Positions 1 through 10,491 of a stretch of DNA of 64,000 bases are shown here, piece after piece. The DNA comes from an uncultured Schlesneria sp. (lineage in GTDB: Bacteria > Planctomycetota > Planctomycetia > Planctomycetales > Planctomycetaceae). The translations under genes and the position numbers were made by a program. The notes beneath the pieces were generated by a model. That model worked only from the letters and a program-made list of their open reading frames with translations, searched no databases and was not told where the DNA came from. The stretch is taken from the NCBI GenBank assembly GCA_903899985.1, contig CAIULL010000106.1, forward strand, positions 30,221-94,220. Direction: 5' to 3'. Every line of letters starts with the position of its first letter. Position 1 is the first letter of the stretch.

Positions 1-116
1 TGTCCACCGTTAGCCCGGCTGATTAACGCCTGGGTCAACTGGTGGATTCTCTGATCGGCGGCATTGATCTGACGGTCAGTTTCGCGATCTGTTGCAAATT
101 CTCGACAACTTCTCAA
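1..116 (-). CDS. possible partial gene running off the left edge
   Basis: The minus strand stays open from a TTG at 116 to the window edge. It would encode a charged, Gln/Arg/Asp-rich helical stretch (for example REFATDRETDRQINAADQ) that looks like coiled coil. An in-frame stop lies just upstream of the TTG, so this could be the N-terminus of a gene read leftward. I recognise no family, and 38 codons are too few to judge. The remaining bases to 316 are AT-leaning spacer in front of the MoxR gene, with no promoter I would defend. Confidence 0.2.
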   Translation of the reverse strand, partial: MRSCREFATDRETDRQINAADQRIHQLTQALISRANGG

Positions 117-316
117 GTATTAGTGTACAAGTCGTGTTTTTTCTGCCGCCGATTTTCCTCCAGGTATTCTCAGATGGCCGACATTAATTTGTTTGCCCAA
201 TCGGATTGACGGTCTATACTCATGCGACATGCTATGAAATTCGATGTGGCATGGGCCCATCGACAGCAGATGTCAAATGAACTCATAATCATCCTTAAGG
301 TAGAAATTTCATACAG

Positions 317-1726
317 ATGCAAAGCCGTCCGACGAATCTTGACGACTTGCAAAAGAGTGGGTGGGTTTCAAAATCCGTCAAAACCGAGCTTCGCGACAAT
401 TTCCTTGCGGCCCTTTCCGCTGGCGAGCCACTGTTCCCCGGAATTGTTGGATACGAGGACACCGTCATTCCAGAGATCAACATTGCATTGATTGCCGGTC
501 ATGACATGTTATTTCTCGGTGAAAAGGGGCAGGGGAAAAGTCGCTTGATGCGGACTCTGTCGCGATTTCTTGACGAAGCAATCCCCTATATCGCTCATCC
601 CGAAGCACCCTTGCATGACGATCCCTATCACCCGATTACCCGAGTCTGCAAAGACCTGGTCGCACAAGTCCCTGCGAGCGAAGTTCCCATTGCCTGGTGG
701 CCACGCGAAGAACGGTATGTCGAGCGGTTGGCGCCTGGTACGAAGTTTGCCGACATTATCGGCGAAATCGATCCATCCAAACTGGCTGGCGGTACGAGCA
801 TGTCAGCCGAAGCGGCGCTTCATTTCGGACTGATTCCGCGCATGCATCGCGGCATCTTCGCCATGAACGAGCTCCCTGAGCTGGATGAACTCGTGCAGGT
901 GGGAATGTTTAATATTCTGGAAGAACGGGACGTTCAAATTCGTGGATTCCCCGTCCGCTTCGACATCGACGCTTTAATCCTCTTCTCTGCAAACCCTTCG
1001 ACTTATAACCGAAGCGGGAAGGTCATTCCTCAGCTGAAGGATCGAATTGGTTCGGTCATCCATACTCATTATCCCCTCGATCGTGATCAGGGAATTGAGA
1101 TCATGGAACAGGAAACCGGAATCGATCTGAATGGTCCATTCCCTGTGATCGTTCCGCGCTTCATGAAGGAAATCATCGAAGAGCTCAGCATTGCTGCCCG
1201 TAAATCAAAATACATTGATCATCATTCGGGAGTCAGTGCCCGCTTCAGTATTGCGAATTACGGAACGATGATCGCCAGCGCCCGTCAACGCGCTGCTCGA
1301 CTGGGTGAGCGTCCCGCGGTACCGAGGATCAGCGACCTGGGTCACTTGTATTCTTCCTCGCTCGGCAAGCTGGAACTCGATTTGATGGGCAGCCATCAAA
1401 TGAGCGAACGCCAGATTCTCGATTCGCTGATTGCAGAGGCGATTCGTACGGTCTTCAAAGAATACGTGGACGAACACGGGATGGACGAGATCTCGCAGAT
1501 CTTCAGCAAAGGGGTCAAAATCGAAGTCGGAGACATGCTGCCGTCTTCACATTATGCCGAGCGTTTGAAGCGAGTGCCGCCGGCCTGGGAAAAGGCCTTT
1601 GAAGTCAATGCGTCCGCTGATAGCGCCGTGCGCGCTTCATGCGTGGAATTTATCCTGGCTGGTTTATATGCGACAGACAAAATCTCTCGCAGCCAGTCCC
1701 GCGGAGAAATTCGTTATGAAGTCTGA
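317..1726 (+). CDS. MoxR-like AAA ATPase (magnesium-chelatase I family)
   Basis: This is a cytosolic AAA+ ATPase of 469 residues. The Walker A motif GEKGQGKS is at 68-75. The Walker B region, [11 protein letters not shown] at about 179-189, carries Asn-Glu in place of the usual Asp-Glu. I recall this Asn-Glu form from one subfamily of bacterial chelatase-like ATPases, so it need not mean loss of function. A sensor-1 stretch with SANP follows at about 224. The 3' end overlaps the next gene by 11 bases, and that gene encodes a VWA-domain protein. This pairing is the standard MoxR/VWA arrangement, in which the ATPase and the metal-dependent VWA protein act as a chaperone or metal-insertase-like pair. 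The client is unknown; no cobalamin or chlorophyll genes are nearby, so a true chelatase role is unlikely. Confidence 0.85.
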   Translation: MQSRPTNLDDLQKSGWVSKSVKTELRDNFLAALSAGEPLFPGIVGYEDTVIPEINIALIAGHDMLFLGEKGQGKSRLMRTLSRFLDEAIPYIAHPEAPLHDDPYHPITRVCKDLVAQVPASEVPIAWWPREERYVERLAPGTKFADIIGEIDPSKLAGGTSMSAEAALHFGLIPRMHRGIFAMNELPELDELVQVGMFNILEERDVQIRGFPVRFDIDALILFSANPSTYNRSGKVIPQLKDRIGSVIHTHYPLDRDQGIEIMEQETGIDLNGPFPVIVPRFMKEIIEELSIAARKSKYIDHHSGVSARFSIANYGTMIASARQRAARLGERPAVPRISDLGHLYSSSLGKLELDLMGSHQMSERQILDSLIAEAIRTVFKEYVDEHGMDEISQIFSKGVKIEVGDMLPSSHYAERLKRVPPAWEKAFEVNASADSAVRASCVEFILAGLYATDKISRSQSRGEIRYEV

Positions 1727-3425
1727 CGAAATGAGCACGACCCAACTCGGCGGGGTTATTCACACCTATCAGCATTACGACCCGACAAACATTCCCAGCC
1801 CCTCCGCAACATCACCCGATCTGGTGTCCCCTGCGTTTGAGCATATGCTCGAATTCGGCAACATGCGCGACTTGACCGAGGAAGAATTAGCGCGGGCGAT
1901 CAAGCTCGATATTCGTCAGATCACTGGTCTTGGTCCGAGCCTCGAGTCGTTGCGAAAAATGCTGCTCGAACGAATTCAGAAAATACTGGCCACTTACGAG
2001 ACGAAGAAAGTTGTTGAAGAGGCCAAACGCTCATTCACGAAACTTGCGAACAATACGCACCCTCCTGAGGAATTGAAATCTGCCTTCAAAAAGGGTGTTG
2101 AAGAAGAACAGATTCGAGATCTCGAACGCCTGTGGTATCAGGCAGGTGGCGAAAAATCCCGTTTCGCTCGTCAGCTTGTGCAACTGGTCGATCGACTGGG
2201 CGACAAATACCAGATCGACGAACTCGCTTCAAAGTACACTTTCACGGGGCGTAAGCCGCTGTCAATCGACGACGCTCTCGCCGTCAAAGAAGAGCTCGAG
2301 ACAATCGAACGACTGTTAAAACAGCTCGACGAGGCTGCAAAGACGGCTCAGATTGCTGTCATCGATTTTTCAGAGTTGAGCAAGTATGCCGATGAGGAGC
2401 AACTCGAAGGTCTGCAGGCGATGCAGCGGCAAGTTGAAGAAATGGTCCGTCAGCTCGCGGAACAGCAAGGGCTGGAAAAGACGAAGAAGGGTTATCAGCT
2501 CAGCCCGAAAGCCTATCGCATTTTTCAGGGACGATTGCTCGAACAGATCTTCAGCCAGTTGCAGGAATCGCGAACGGGACGCCACCAGGGACCGATCCAG
2601 GGTGAAGGGGCCGTTGAGATGCCCGTCACGAAGGAATACGAATTTGGAGACGCTGTCTCGCAGATGGATATCCCTCAGTCACTCGTCAATGCGATGATTC
2701 GAAATCCGTCAGGTCCGTTGCAGATGCGATCTGAAGACATTGTCATTCACCGCACGCGCAATAATCCGAAATGCGCGACGGCTGTCCTGATGGACATGAG
2801 CGGTTCGATGCGACAGGACGGTCAATACATGAACGTCAAACGAATGGCGTTAGCCATGGACGGTTTGATTCGTCGCGAATACCCCGGTGACTTCCTGCAG
2901 TTCATCGAGATGGCCACTTTTGCCAAGCCGCGGCACTGCAGTGAAGTTGCCGCCTTGATGCCGAAGACGGTCACGATTTTCGATCCGGTTGTCCGCCTGC
3001 GAGCTGACATGAGTCGGGAAGACATCAGCGAATCGGATATTCCGCCGCACTTCACAAACATTCAGCACGCCTTGCAAATGGGTCGCCAGTTTCTTTCTGC
3101 GCAAGACACTCCTAATCGTCAATTGATCCTGATCACCGATGGCCTTCCAACGGCGCACTTCGAAGGATCGCATCTGTATTTGCTGTATCCGTCAGACCCG
3201 CTCACGGAAGAAGCAACGATGAGGGAAGCATTGCTCTGTGAACGGGAAGGGATCGTGATCAATATCTTCCTGCTTCCGAGTTGGTCACAAACGCGCGAAG
3301 ATGTCCGGTTTGCTCGCCGATTAGCGGAAACGACGAAGGGCCGCGTTTTCTTTACGGCAGGTAACGATCTCGATCGTTTCGTCGTCTGGGACTACGTGAA
3401 CCGCCGGAAGTCGATCGTCGGTTAG
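1716..3425 (+). CDS. VWA-domain protein, partner of the MoxR ATPase
   Basis: The protein has 569 residues from the ATG at 1716, which overlaps the ATPase stop; an in-frame ATG at 1731 is an alternative. The N-terminal 340 residues are charged and largely helical, with long Glu/Lys/Gln stretches suggesting coiled coil. The C-terminal third is a von Willebrand factor A domain. Its MIDAS motif DMSGSM starts near residue 360, with a later Thr in HFTN and an Asp in ITDG that complete the metal site. There is no signal peptide, so it should be cytosolic with the ATPase. Translational coupling points to a one-to-one complex. The closest known architecture is the VWA subunit of chelatase-like AAA systems, but the substrate cannot be inferred here. 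Confidence 0.85.
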   Translation: MKSDEMSTTQLGGVIHTYQHYDPTNIPSPSATSPDLVSPAFEHMLEFGNMRDLTEEELARAIKLDIRQITGLGPSLESLRKMLLERIQKILATYETKKVVEEAKRSFTKLANNTHPPEELKSAFKKGVEEEQIRDLERLWYQAGGEKSRFARQLVQLVDRLGDKYQIDELASKYTFTGRKPLSIDDALAVKEELETIERLLKQLDEAAKTAQIAVIDFSELSKYADEEQLEGLQAMQRQVEEMVRQLAEQQGLEKTKKGYQLSPKAYRIFQGRLLEQIFSQLQESRTGRHQGPIQGEGAVEMPVTKEYEFGDAVSQMDIPQSLVNAMIRNPSGPLQMRSEDIVIHRTRNNPKCATAVLMDMSGSMRQDGQYMNVKRMALAMDGLIRREYPGDFLQFIEMATFAKPRHCSEVAALMPKTVTIFDPVVRLRADMSREDISESDIPPHFTNIQHALQMGRQFLSAQDTPNRQLILITDGLPTAHFEGSHLYLLYPSDPLTEEATMREALLCEREGIVINIFLLPSWSQTREDVRFARRLAETTKGRVFFTAGNDLDRFVVWDYVNRRKSIVG

Positions 3426-3473
3426 GTTGATGAAGAAGGGAACGCCCGACCCCTGTTCTAAACGCCTGCGGTT

Positions 3474-5030
3474 TCAGTTTCCAACCGGCGAACTGAACGA
3501 CGTTGGATTAGTCCCTAATGCGACTAACAACCTCAATTGGGCTCGGTTGTATTCGATGACCGCTGTCAATAACTGCTGCCTTGCGCTTGCCAGACGTGTC
3601 ATACTGTTTAATGCTTCCAATGGCAGCGATTCGCCAGACCTTGTCAGTAACAAATCTTCTTGAGCACCTCGTTCGGCTGCCGACAATTGTGTCCAGGTAA
3701 CGGCAACAGTACGACGGCGAGTGCGAGCCTGCATCTGGCGTTCTGCCACTTCCCGACGAATCTGAGCCAGAGAAATCGCTCGCCTGAAAATCGACTGATC
3801 TCGTTCAGCCTTTCGGATCCCCTGCCAACCGCGATTCCCCGCCCCAAGATTCTGGACGGTCCAAATGGCCCAGAGATCCAGATCCGTTCTGCCCTGCGTA
3901 TTCGTGTAGAAGCCCGTGACTCCCAGGTCCTGGCGATTGCTTCCCCCGCCGAATGCGCCTCCGCTGAATCCAAGCGAAATCAAAGGGAGCCAGGGCCGCA
4001 TCTTTTCGTCTCGCAATCGATATTCGGCGGCGCCAATTTCTGCCGAGCGTGATACGACTTCGGGGCGATGCTGGTGCGCTTGAGCGACAAGCCCCTCAAC
4101 ATCCGCCGTTTCATCGACAAGATTCAACATTTCAATCGGTCCTGATGGCGTTACGAGTCGAACGCTCGGATCAAGGTGCAGTAGTCGGCTCAGTTCTGCT
4201 GCGGCAGCAGAGGCTTCTTCCTGGGATTGTTCTGCTTCCAGCCGGATTAGCAGGAATTCGGCGCGAGCTCGATGAGCGTCGGCATCACGTCCCTGCCCGA
4301 CACGAGCAAAATCCTTCTGGGCCTTCTCGATCTCTCCAATTTCTTTCAACGAGACGAGCAGGGCTTCGCGACGGGCTTCGGCGGCGACGAGCGTCAGATA
4401 ACTGTCTGCAACATCCAGCAGGGTCAAATTGTCGATCGCATGAGATTCATAGGCGCGGGCCGTCACCGTTTGCGCGGCAACGAGCGGAAGATAATAGGCG
4501 TCTCCAGCGTGAGCAAAAATCCGTACGGCAGGAATCCCAATTGTCTGGGTACCGACGGTTTGCGTTCCACCGCCCAGGTAAAGCGATTGGGAATTCACAT
4601 TCCGGATTTGACCGAACGATGTCTGTAAGACACCTGAGTGCAGATGGTAGTCGGTTCCTGCCGTCAGCGTCGGCAGCAGCAATGCTCGGGCTTCCTTGTG
4701 CTGCGCGATTGCCTCATTCACAACTTCTCGCGCCAATGCCATTCGTGGATTCTGCGATTCTGCCAATCGAAGTGCCGTTCCCAAATCGATCACCATCTCA
4801 CAGGTCGGTGAAGGGATGATATCGACTTGCCGGTCATGATTACTGGCCGATGGAAGCTTTTGTTTAATGTCTCCGTCAGCATCTGCGGCAAGTGACAAGT
4901 TCAGAAAAATAAAAGCGAACAAGATCCATTGACTGGCAGCGGCAGCCAAAGTCACTGTAACGTCCTTGTACCAAAAGAGGCTTTGATCTGGAGATCGCGT
5001 TCGCGGCAACTTCAACGTACGTCTCCTCAT
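3474..5030 (-). CDS. TolC-family outer-membrane factor, third of three in tandem
   Basis: This 518-residue protein belongs to the outer-membrane efflux (TolC/OEP) family. It has a hydrophobic segment near residues 26-48, then an alpha-helical barrel with the two long OEP repeats and Ala/Glu/Arg-rich helices. A conserved block near residues 123-170 (HSGVLQTSFGQ, then SLYLGGG) matches the same block in the two upstream genes, so the three are paralogues. It starts inside the stop of the preceding gene (ATGA overlap at 5027-5030) and is the last gene of the operon. It converges with the VWA gene, leaving a 48-base gap. It is the most divergent of the three: the block reads TQTIGIPAV where the others have GTVN(I/V)PG. 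Confidence 0.85.
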   Translation of the reverse strand: MRRRTLKLPRTRSPDQSLFWYKDVTVTLAAAASQWILFAFIFLNLSLAADADGDIKQKLPSASNHDRQVDIIPSPTCEMVIDLGTALRLAESQNPRMALAREVVNEAIAQHKEARALLLPTLTAGTDYHLHSGVLQTSFGQIRNVNSQSLYLGGGTQTVGTQTIGIPAVRIFAHAGDAYYLPLVAAQTVTARAYESHAIDNLTLLDVADSYLTLVAAEARREALLVSLKEIGEIEKAQKDFARVGQGRDADAHRARAEFLLIRLEAEQSQEEASAAAAELSRLLHLDPSVRLVTPSGPIEMLNLVDETADVEGLVAQAHQHRPEVVSRSAEIGAAEYRLRDEKMRPWLPLISLGFSGGAFGGGSNRQDLGVTGFYTNTQGRTDLDLWAIWTVQNLGAGNRGWQGIRKAERDQSIFRRAISLAQIRREVAERQMQARTRRRTVAVTWTQLSAAERGAQEDLLLTRSGESLPLEALNSMTRLASARQQLLTAVIEYNRAQLRLLVALGTNPTSFSSPVGN

Positions 5031-6556
5031 TTCGGACCCGGTACGACGTCGTCAGTCACTTCTACTTCGACAGCATTTCGCACCAGCAGTTCAGACTGAG
5101 GCTGCCCGAGGGCATGATAGAGTTCAAACTGAGCGAGATTGTAATTGATGATCGTATTCAACAGCGCGAGCCTCGATCTGACGAGTAATCTCTGACTGTT
5201 AAGAACTTCAATCGGCAGTCCTTCGTTTCCTCGAATTCGTTTCAGGTCTTCACGCCACGAAAGCTCTGATTCTCGTATGGCTTCTTCAGCTGTCGACAAT
5301 TGGTGAAACCGGGCATGAACGCGCACGTATGCCGTGGCAACTTCGGCTCTGACGCGGTCCAGAACAATCAATTGCTGCCATTCTGATTGTCGAACTCGAC
5401 TTTCCGATGCGGCAATCTGAGCTTTATTTCCGACACCCAGGTTTCGTAACGACCAATAGACAATCGCGTCCAGATCCGCGCGTGATTGAAAGTTGCCGAA
5501 TCGTTCCTGGCCATTGGCGTTTGGAGTCGATCCAGCAGGTGCGGCTGCGATATCACTACCTCCTCCGAACGTACCGGAACTGAAACCAAGAAACACAGTC
5601 GGTGAGAAAGGGAGCATTTTGGCTGCGTCAAGTGCCAGCAATGTCTGAGCGAATTCCGCTCGTTGCTCGGCCAATTCTGGTCGCCGCAGCGCGGCAATAG
5701 TGAGAAGTTCCGGTAAGGGGATCGGCTCTGGGACAATCGAATGCGGAACTGCCCAGCGATCAGCTGGTACCAGCCGAACAGCTGTATCGAGACCGACGAG
5801 CGACGCAAGGCGGGCCGAGGCGCTGAGCATTTTCCCTTCGGCTTCGATCACGTCATTGTCACGTCTAAGCAGTTCCACTGATGCGCGATTTTCATCTGCT
5901 GGTCGGCCTTCGCCAGCTCGCGCGAAGGCTTTCGTAATACGGGCGACTTCGGCGAAATCCTGACGTGCTTGCCATGAAATGCTGCGAGTACCCGCGGCAC
6001 GTACGAGTTCCAGGTAAGCGGCGGCTACTCGCCGTTGAACGTCGTTATTGACGGTCACGGAATTCGCCACTTTTTGACTCTGAACTTGTCGACTGATCAG
6101 GTAGCGATAATAGGCGTCAGAAACGTTGAGGTTCCAGACAACGCCAGGGACGTTGACCGTTCCCGCTCCAATCGCGTTGGCACCAGCGCCGACGAATAAT
6201 GCCTGACGACTGACAGTCAACATATTGCCTGTCGGCTGCTGAAGTGTACCTGTATGGCTGTTGAAGTTCGTTCCCAGGTTGATGGTTGGCAGCAATTGGA
6301 CTGCGGCAAGCTGCCTGAGTGCGGCTGCTTCCAGAACACGCTGTTGGGCTGCAAGGAATTCTGGATTCTGGACACCAATTAATGAGAAGACACCGGCCAT
6401 GTCGATCGGCGTCGTTTCTAACGACTGCGACGTCAAAATTGATTTCGGAGCGGCGAAATCCTGATTCATGGATTTCGCATCAGTTTCGTCAGCCACGCAA
6501 TCGTTGCAGGTCATTAAGGCAACGACGATCAGTAATACCAAAGAACGCCACATCAT
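5027..6556 (-). CDS. TolC-family outer-membrane factor, second of three in tandem
   Basis: This is a 509-residue outer-membrane efflux protein with an N-terminal signal peptide (hydrophobic stretch LVLLIVVALMTC, with Cys residues around the cleavage region). The two OEP repeat halves have the usual long amphipathic helices. It shares the paralogue signature NSHTGTLQQP...VGAGANAIGAGTVNVPG with its neighbours. Both ends overlap adjacent genes by four bases (ATGA), so the three channel genes are translationally coupled. It would form the exit duct of a tripartite pump. The adaptor and RND genes lie divergently at 8.9-13.7 kb. Confidence 0.87.
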   Translation of the reverse strand: MMWRSLVLLIVVALMTCNDCVADETDAKSMNQDFAAPKSILTSQSLETTPIDMAGVFSLIGVQNPEFLAAQQRVLEAAALRQLAAVQLLPTINLGTNFNSHTGTLQQPTGNMLTVSRQALFVGAGANAIGAGTVNVPGVVWNLNVSDAYYRYLISRQVQSQKVANSVTVNNDVQRRVAAAYLELVRAAGTRSISWQARQDFAEVARITKAFARAGEGRPADENRASVELLRRDNDVIEAEGKMLSASARLASLVGLDTAVRLVPADRWAVPHSIVPEPIPLPELLTIAALRRPELAEQRAEFAQTLLALDAAKMLPFSPTVFLGFSSGTFGGGSDIAAAPAGSTPNANGQERFGNFQSRADLDAIVYWSLRNLGVGNKAQIAASESRVRQSEWQQLIVLDRVRAEVATAYVRVHARFHQLSTAEEAIRESELSWREDLKRIRGNEGLPIEVLNSQRLLVRSRLALLNTIINYNLAQFELYHALGQPQSELLVRNAVEVEVTDDVVPGPK

Positions 6557-8328
6557 TTGGACTCCGCGACCGGTGCTGGCGGAATCGTCGGAGGAACCGT
6601 ATGGATCAAGAGATCAGCGGGGGGCTGACCGATGGCCGCATAAAGTTCATATTGGGCCTGGTTATAACTCCCGATCGTATCAAGATAATCTTGTTGGGCG
6701 ATGGCTCGCAGTCTCAGACTGTCCAGCACTTCGATTGGTCGACCTTCGCCAGAGTAGGCACGTTTCAAGTCTTCTTGAAATCCTTGTTCGCTGGCAGTGA
6801 CGGCGCGATCCCTCAAATCAAGCTGTGCCGTGCGCGTCTGGGTTCTCGCATACGCTTCAGCGACTTCTGCACGGATTTCATTCAACCGCTTTGTACGCTC
6901 CCAATCGGCTGCTGCAAGCCTTGCCGTCGCGGTTTTAATAAGCGCTCGATTGGCAAGTCCCATGTTTCGGATCGACCAATACAGCACAATGTCCACGTCA
7001 GTTCGGTCACCGAAATCGCCGAACCGAGGGCGTCCTGTGTTGTTCGAGTTAACATTGCCCCCTCCACCAAACGCACCGTCACTAAAGCCGGCGATGAATT
7101 GCGGTGAAAACAACAGAAGTTTTGCTCCATCCAGTTCCAGCATGGCTGCATGGACTTCCGCACGACGCTCAGCAAGTTCAGGCCGCTGGTAAAGCGCGAT
7201 CGCAATCAGTTCTGGCAGTGGAATCAGATCAGGAACGATCGAGCGAGGAACAACCCAGTTTTCTTTCGATTGCAAACGGACCGACGATTCCAGATTCAGA
7301 ATCTGTCCCAACCGAGCGGACGCTTCGATGATCGCGGCATCGGCAGTAAAAATATCGGCTTCACGTCGGCCCACTTCAGTTCTGGCCCGCTCGGCATCGG
7401 AATGACGTCCCTGTCCCGCTTTGGCAAATGTCGCAGTAGTCCTGGCCACTTCCAGTGCGTCGTCACGAGCTTTGACAGCGATGGCGCGTGTCCCCTGTTC
7501 TCGCACCAGTTGGCAATATGCGAGCGCAATCTGAAGCAATGTATTGTTCCGAACCGCAGCCGCACCCGCCTGTGCCCGTTCTGATTGCTGTCGACTGACA
7601 AGATACGCAAAGTAGGTTTCGTTAACGTTCATGTTGTATTGAAGACCCGGGATATTGACTGTCCCTGAGCCGACAGCATTGCCGCCCGCTCCGACGTACA
7701 GCGAACTTCGCTCAACGCTAAGAATCTGACCGCTCGACGCCTGCACGGCACCCGTATGTGAGTAGAAAGTTGTTCCGAGATTGAGGTTAGGCAGCGCCTG
7801 CGCTGCCGCCAGCTGTTGGCGGGCCGTCACAGCGAGCACGCGTTGTTGGGCCAACAGCACTTCAGGTGACGTCAAGCCCGCGAGTTGCAGTGCCGCAGGC
7901 AGGTCAATCAGAGTGACAGGTTCTTCAACGTCCAGTGAGAACTCGCCGGACGGACCCATCGGCGCGGGATCAAGCTTCGGCCTGTCAGGGAATCGCCTCA
8001 AGACTGCCGCGTCGTTTTCGGTATGGGAATTCGTAGCCGTGACCTGTTGAACAGATTCCTTACGAATGTGGTTTGTCACAGCTGATTGCTTGGTTTCGGG
8101 CAGCGAAGCGGGCAAAACAGTCTGTTCGGCCTTTTGCTGAGATTTACCCTTCACAAGAAGGCCAAGTCGACTCAATAGACTTGGGCGGTCTGCCGATCTC
8201 ACCGGGGCATTCTGGACCAACCAGACGACAATCAGAAGCAGACAGAAACTCGTCCTACGAAAAATTCCCGGCGAACGACGCAGCTGTCTTCGCGAATTCT
8301 TTCCGCCGATTGTGAGCGTCCCGTCCAT
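6553..8328 (-). CDS. TolC-family outer-membrane factor, first of three in tandem
   Basis: At 591 residues this is the longest of the three channel paralogues and the promoter-proximal gene. A basic N-terminus is followed by a hydrophobic signal segment near residues 27-42. A linker of about 100 residues, absent from the other two, precedes the OEP domain and contains the sequence RFPDRPKLDPAPMGP. The conserved block SHTGAVQASSGQ...VGAGGNAVGSGTVNIPG then appears. Its stop overlaps the next start by four bases. It is divergently transcribed from the adaptor gene across a 612-base gap, which should carry the promoters of both arms. The extra N-terminal segment could span the periplasm or bind peptidoglycan, which is inference only. 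Confidence 0.87.
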   Translation of the reverse strand: MDGTLTIGGKNSRRQLRRSPGIFRRTSFCLLLIVVWLVQNAPVRSADRPSLLSRLGLLVKGKSQQKAEQTVLPASLPETKQSAVTNHIRKESVQQVTATNSHTENDAAVLRRFPDRPKLDPAPMGPSGEFSLDVEEPVTLIDLPAALQLAGLTSPEVLLAQQRVLAVTARQQLAAAQALPNLNLGTTFYSHTGAVQASSGQILSVERSSLYVGAGGNAVGSGTVNIPGLQYNMNVNETYFAYLVSRQQSERAQAGAAAVRNNTLLQIALAYCQLVREQGTRAIAVKARDDALEVARTTATFAKAGQGRHSDAERARTEVGRREADIFTADAAIIEASARLGQILNLESSVRLQSKENWVVPRSIVPDLIPLPELIAIALYQRPELAERRAEVHAAMLELDGAKLLLFSPQFIAGFSDGAFGGGGNVNSNNTGRPRFGDFGDRTDVDIVLYWSIRNMGLANRALIKTATARLAAADWERTKRLNEIRAEVAEAYARTQTRTAQLDLRDRAVTASEQGFQEDLKRAYSGEGRPIEVLDSLRLRAIAQQDYLDTIGSYNQAQYELYAAIGQPPADLLIHTVPPTIPPAPVAESK

Positions 8329-8940
8329 GGGATTAAACTTTTTTCAATTGCGATTCCAATCTTCAGATTGATCGCAGTCTGAGGCGTCTTCCTGACGTCC
8401 CCATGAATCCGTCACCAAGCGTTGTCGATTTCGCCCTTACACGCGGATCGGCAAAAGCTGCCAATGTTTTAACTGAGTTTTCCTGCAAATGCCGCTATCA
8501 ATCGGTATCGCCCATTGTCTGTGAGTTCCGCACTCTAAAACGAAGGGAATCGCGAGGGGTGCGAAATGAGAGGGTTAGAACTTGGCAGAGCGTTTTTTTC
8601 GGAATTGCTTATCCAAGCTTTGTGGTAAGACGTTCCATCATGCGTTTGCCGTCATCCCGATTGCCGGTGAAAAAGGATTTCCCGCGGCTAAAAAGTTTTG
8701 TCAGATTATTTGCCGTAGATTCGTTTGATTTCAATAGATCACATCAAATCGGGCAATAAGCTGACAGGTTCGTTAGACTGATGTTGTTGAGAGTCGAGTT
8801 TGGCGACATGGCATATCCATTGCGATACAGAATCGAATTGTACAGAGTCGTGCATGCCAACATTGCTGATTCGCCTTCGACGAACCAGTCGACTGAAGTC
8901 GAGCTAGATCGTCCTGTCAGAGTTTAACGAGAAATCATCA
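8329..8940. other. intergenic region between the divergent efflux operons
   Basis: This stretch should hold the divergent promoters of the channel operon (leftward) and the adaptor-pump operon (rightward). I found no convincing -35/-10 pair, regulator operator or small gene. The open frame at 8403-8759 lacks a family match and a good ribosome-binding site, so I leave it out. Confidence 0.5.
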
Positions 8941-10341
8941 ATGGCTCGAATTCGCTTCGGACGTTTTTTCGTCGTATCAGCAATGATCCTGATCGGAGGG
9001 CTGATCCCATTCGCGTGGATGCATCGCTCGCGGTCTGAGTCGTTGTCAAAAAGCGCGTTTGCAACGGGTAATGATCGACATCCAATATCGCAGACGGACT
9101 CGCTCGTCAAAGTTGACGTCGTTAAGCCTCATCAGGGAGGAATCGAGCGAACCTGTATTTTGCCCGGTTCGATTCATCCCTACGAGGCGGCCGAGCTGTT
9201 CGCGAAAGTTCCTGGCTATCTTAAAATACAAAATGTCGATATTGGTGATCGAGTGACTGCTGGCCAGTTGCTGGCTCAATTGGATTCGCCCGAACTTCAG
9301 CGTGACGTCGATCGAGGTAAGGCCGCTGTTGAACGAGCTGAGGCTCAAGTTGGGCAGATGACAGCCCGCATTCTTGCCGCCGAGGCCGATCTGAACGCCG
9401 CCAAAACGGGAATTGCCCGAGCCGAAGCAACCGTCAAAAGGGACATCGCGGCGTTTGATTTCCGCGACAAGCAATTTCGACGCTTTCAAGAACTGGTCAA
9501 TGCGAAATCGGTCGATGAGCGACTGGTTGACGAGAAGGAAGATCAGCGGTTGGCCGCACGGGCCGCCGTTGACGCGTCCCAGGCGAATCTCGCTGAGTCG
9601 AAGGCCTTAGTCGCCTCCGCAGCGGCCAAAGTCGATCAAGCCAAAGCAGATCTTGTTGATGCTGAGGCGGAGGTCGATGTCGCTAAAGCAAACCTGTCCA
9701 AGGCTGAGGTCTTTGTGGAATACACACGCGTGACGGCTCCTTATGACGGAGTGGTCACATCACGCGCATTCCATCGCGGCGATTTCATTCGTGGGGCCGA
9801 TCAGAGTGCAGCTTTACCGATGTTAACTGTCGAACGAACAGACATCGTGCGACTGGTCTTGTATGTCCCGGACGGCGACGTCCCATTTACCGATCCTGGC
9901 GACGAGACGGTCACCGACATTGATGCACTTCCCGGTCATAAGTTCACTGGGAAGATTTCGCGAATCGCTTTTGCTGAAGATAAGAAAACGAAAACAATGC
10001 GAACGGAGGTTGATCTGCCGAATGATCAAGGGTTGTTGAGAAATGGGATGTATGGTCGGACAAAGCTGATGCTTCAGGCCGGCAATCCCGAGGCATTTAC
10101 CGTTCCTTCATCGACACTCAGTGGGACAACGAAGGGAGGCAAGGGGACCTTGTTTGTTGTGAGTGATGGCATTGCCCATAAGACGTCGGTTGAAATCGGT
10201 GTCGATAATGGGGTTCAAGCCGAAATTACAAAAGGGATTTCGTCGACCGACTTCGTGATCGTCGGGAATATTAATACGATTAAGGACGGGCAGCATGTGG
10301 AAGTCCATGAACTGAATTCGTCGGCACCGAATAAGAGGTAA
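8941..10341 (+). CDS. RND efflux periplasmic adaptor (HlyD/MFP family)
   Basis: This 466-residue membrane-fusion protein has one N-terminal signal/anchor (FFVVSAMILIGGLIPFAW). A first lipoyl half-motif lies around residues 80-110 (VGDRVTAGQLLAQLDSPEL-like). A long Ala/Lys/Glu-rich coiled-coil hairpin follows at about 120-255, then the second lipoyl half (TAPYDGVVTSRAFHRGDFI) and beta-barrel and membrane-proximal domains. It should bridge the RND pump encoded 150 bases downstream to an outer-membrane factor encoded on the opposite strand. The hairpin is long, as expected for adaptors docking to TolC-type channels. No heavy-metal-binding His/Met cluster is evident, so the substrate class is open. 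Confidence 0.9.
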   Translation: MARIRFGRFFVVSAMILIGGLIPFAWMHRSRSESLSKSAFATGNDRHPISQTDSLVKVDVVKPHQGGIERTCILPGSIHPYEAAELFAKVPGYLKIQNVDIGDRVTAGQLLAQLDSPELQRDVDRGKAAVERAEAQVGQMTARILAAEADLNAAKTGIARAEATVKRDIAAFDFRDKQFRRFQELVNAKSVDERLVDEKEDQRLAARAAVDASQANLAESKALVASAAAKVDQAKADLVDAEAEVDVAKANLSKAEVFVEYTRVTAPYDGVVTSRAFHRGDFIRGADQSAALPMLTVERTDIVRLVLYVPDGDVPFTDPGDETVTDIDALPGHKFTGKISRIAFAEDKKTKTMRTEVDLPNDQGLLRNGMYGRTKLMLQAGNPEAFTVPSSTLSGTTKGGKGTLFVVSDGIAHKTSVEIGVDNGVQAEITKGISSTDFVIVGNINTIKDGQHVEVHELNSSAPNKR

Positions 10342-10491
10342 TACGATTATTTCGATCAGAAGTGAGAAGATGAGTTGAACGCGTGTGACAACTGCAATTG
10401 CGTTGTTCCTTCGCCAATTCACTCATCATTCTACGAACAAATGTTCCTAACGGTTAAGCTTCGCGACCTCCTCTGATTGGTACCTCGCTCC

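Noticed and set aside
317..3425. MoxR/VWA pair as a magnesium or cobalt chelatase
   Set aside because: No large chelatase subunit, tetrapyrrole or cobalamin genes are nearby; the generic MoxR/VWA assignment fits better.
8403..8759. 118-codon frame between the divergent efflux operons
   Set aside because: Basic, low-information composition, no ribosome-binding site, and it occupies the expected promoter region.
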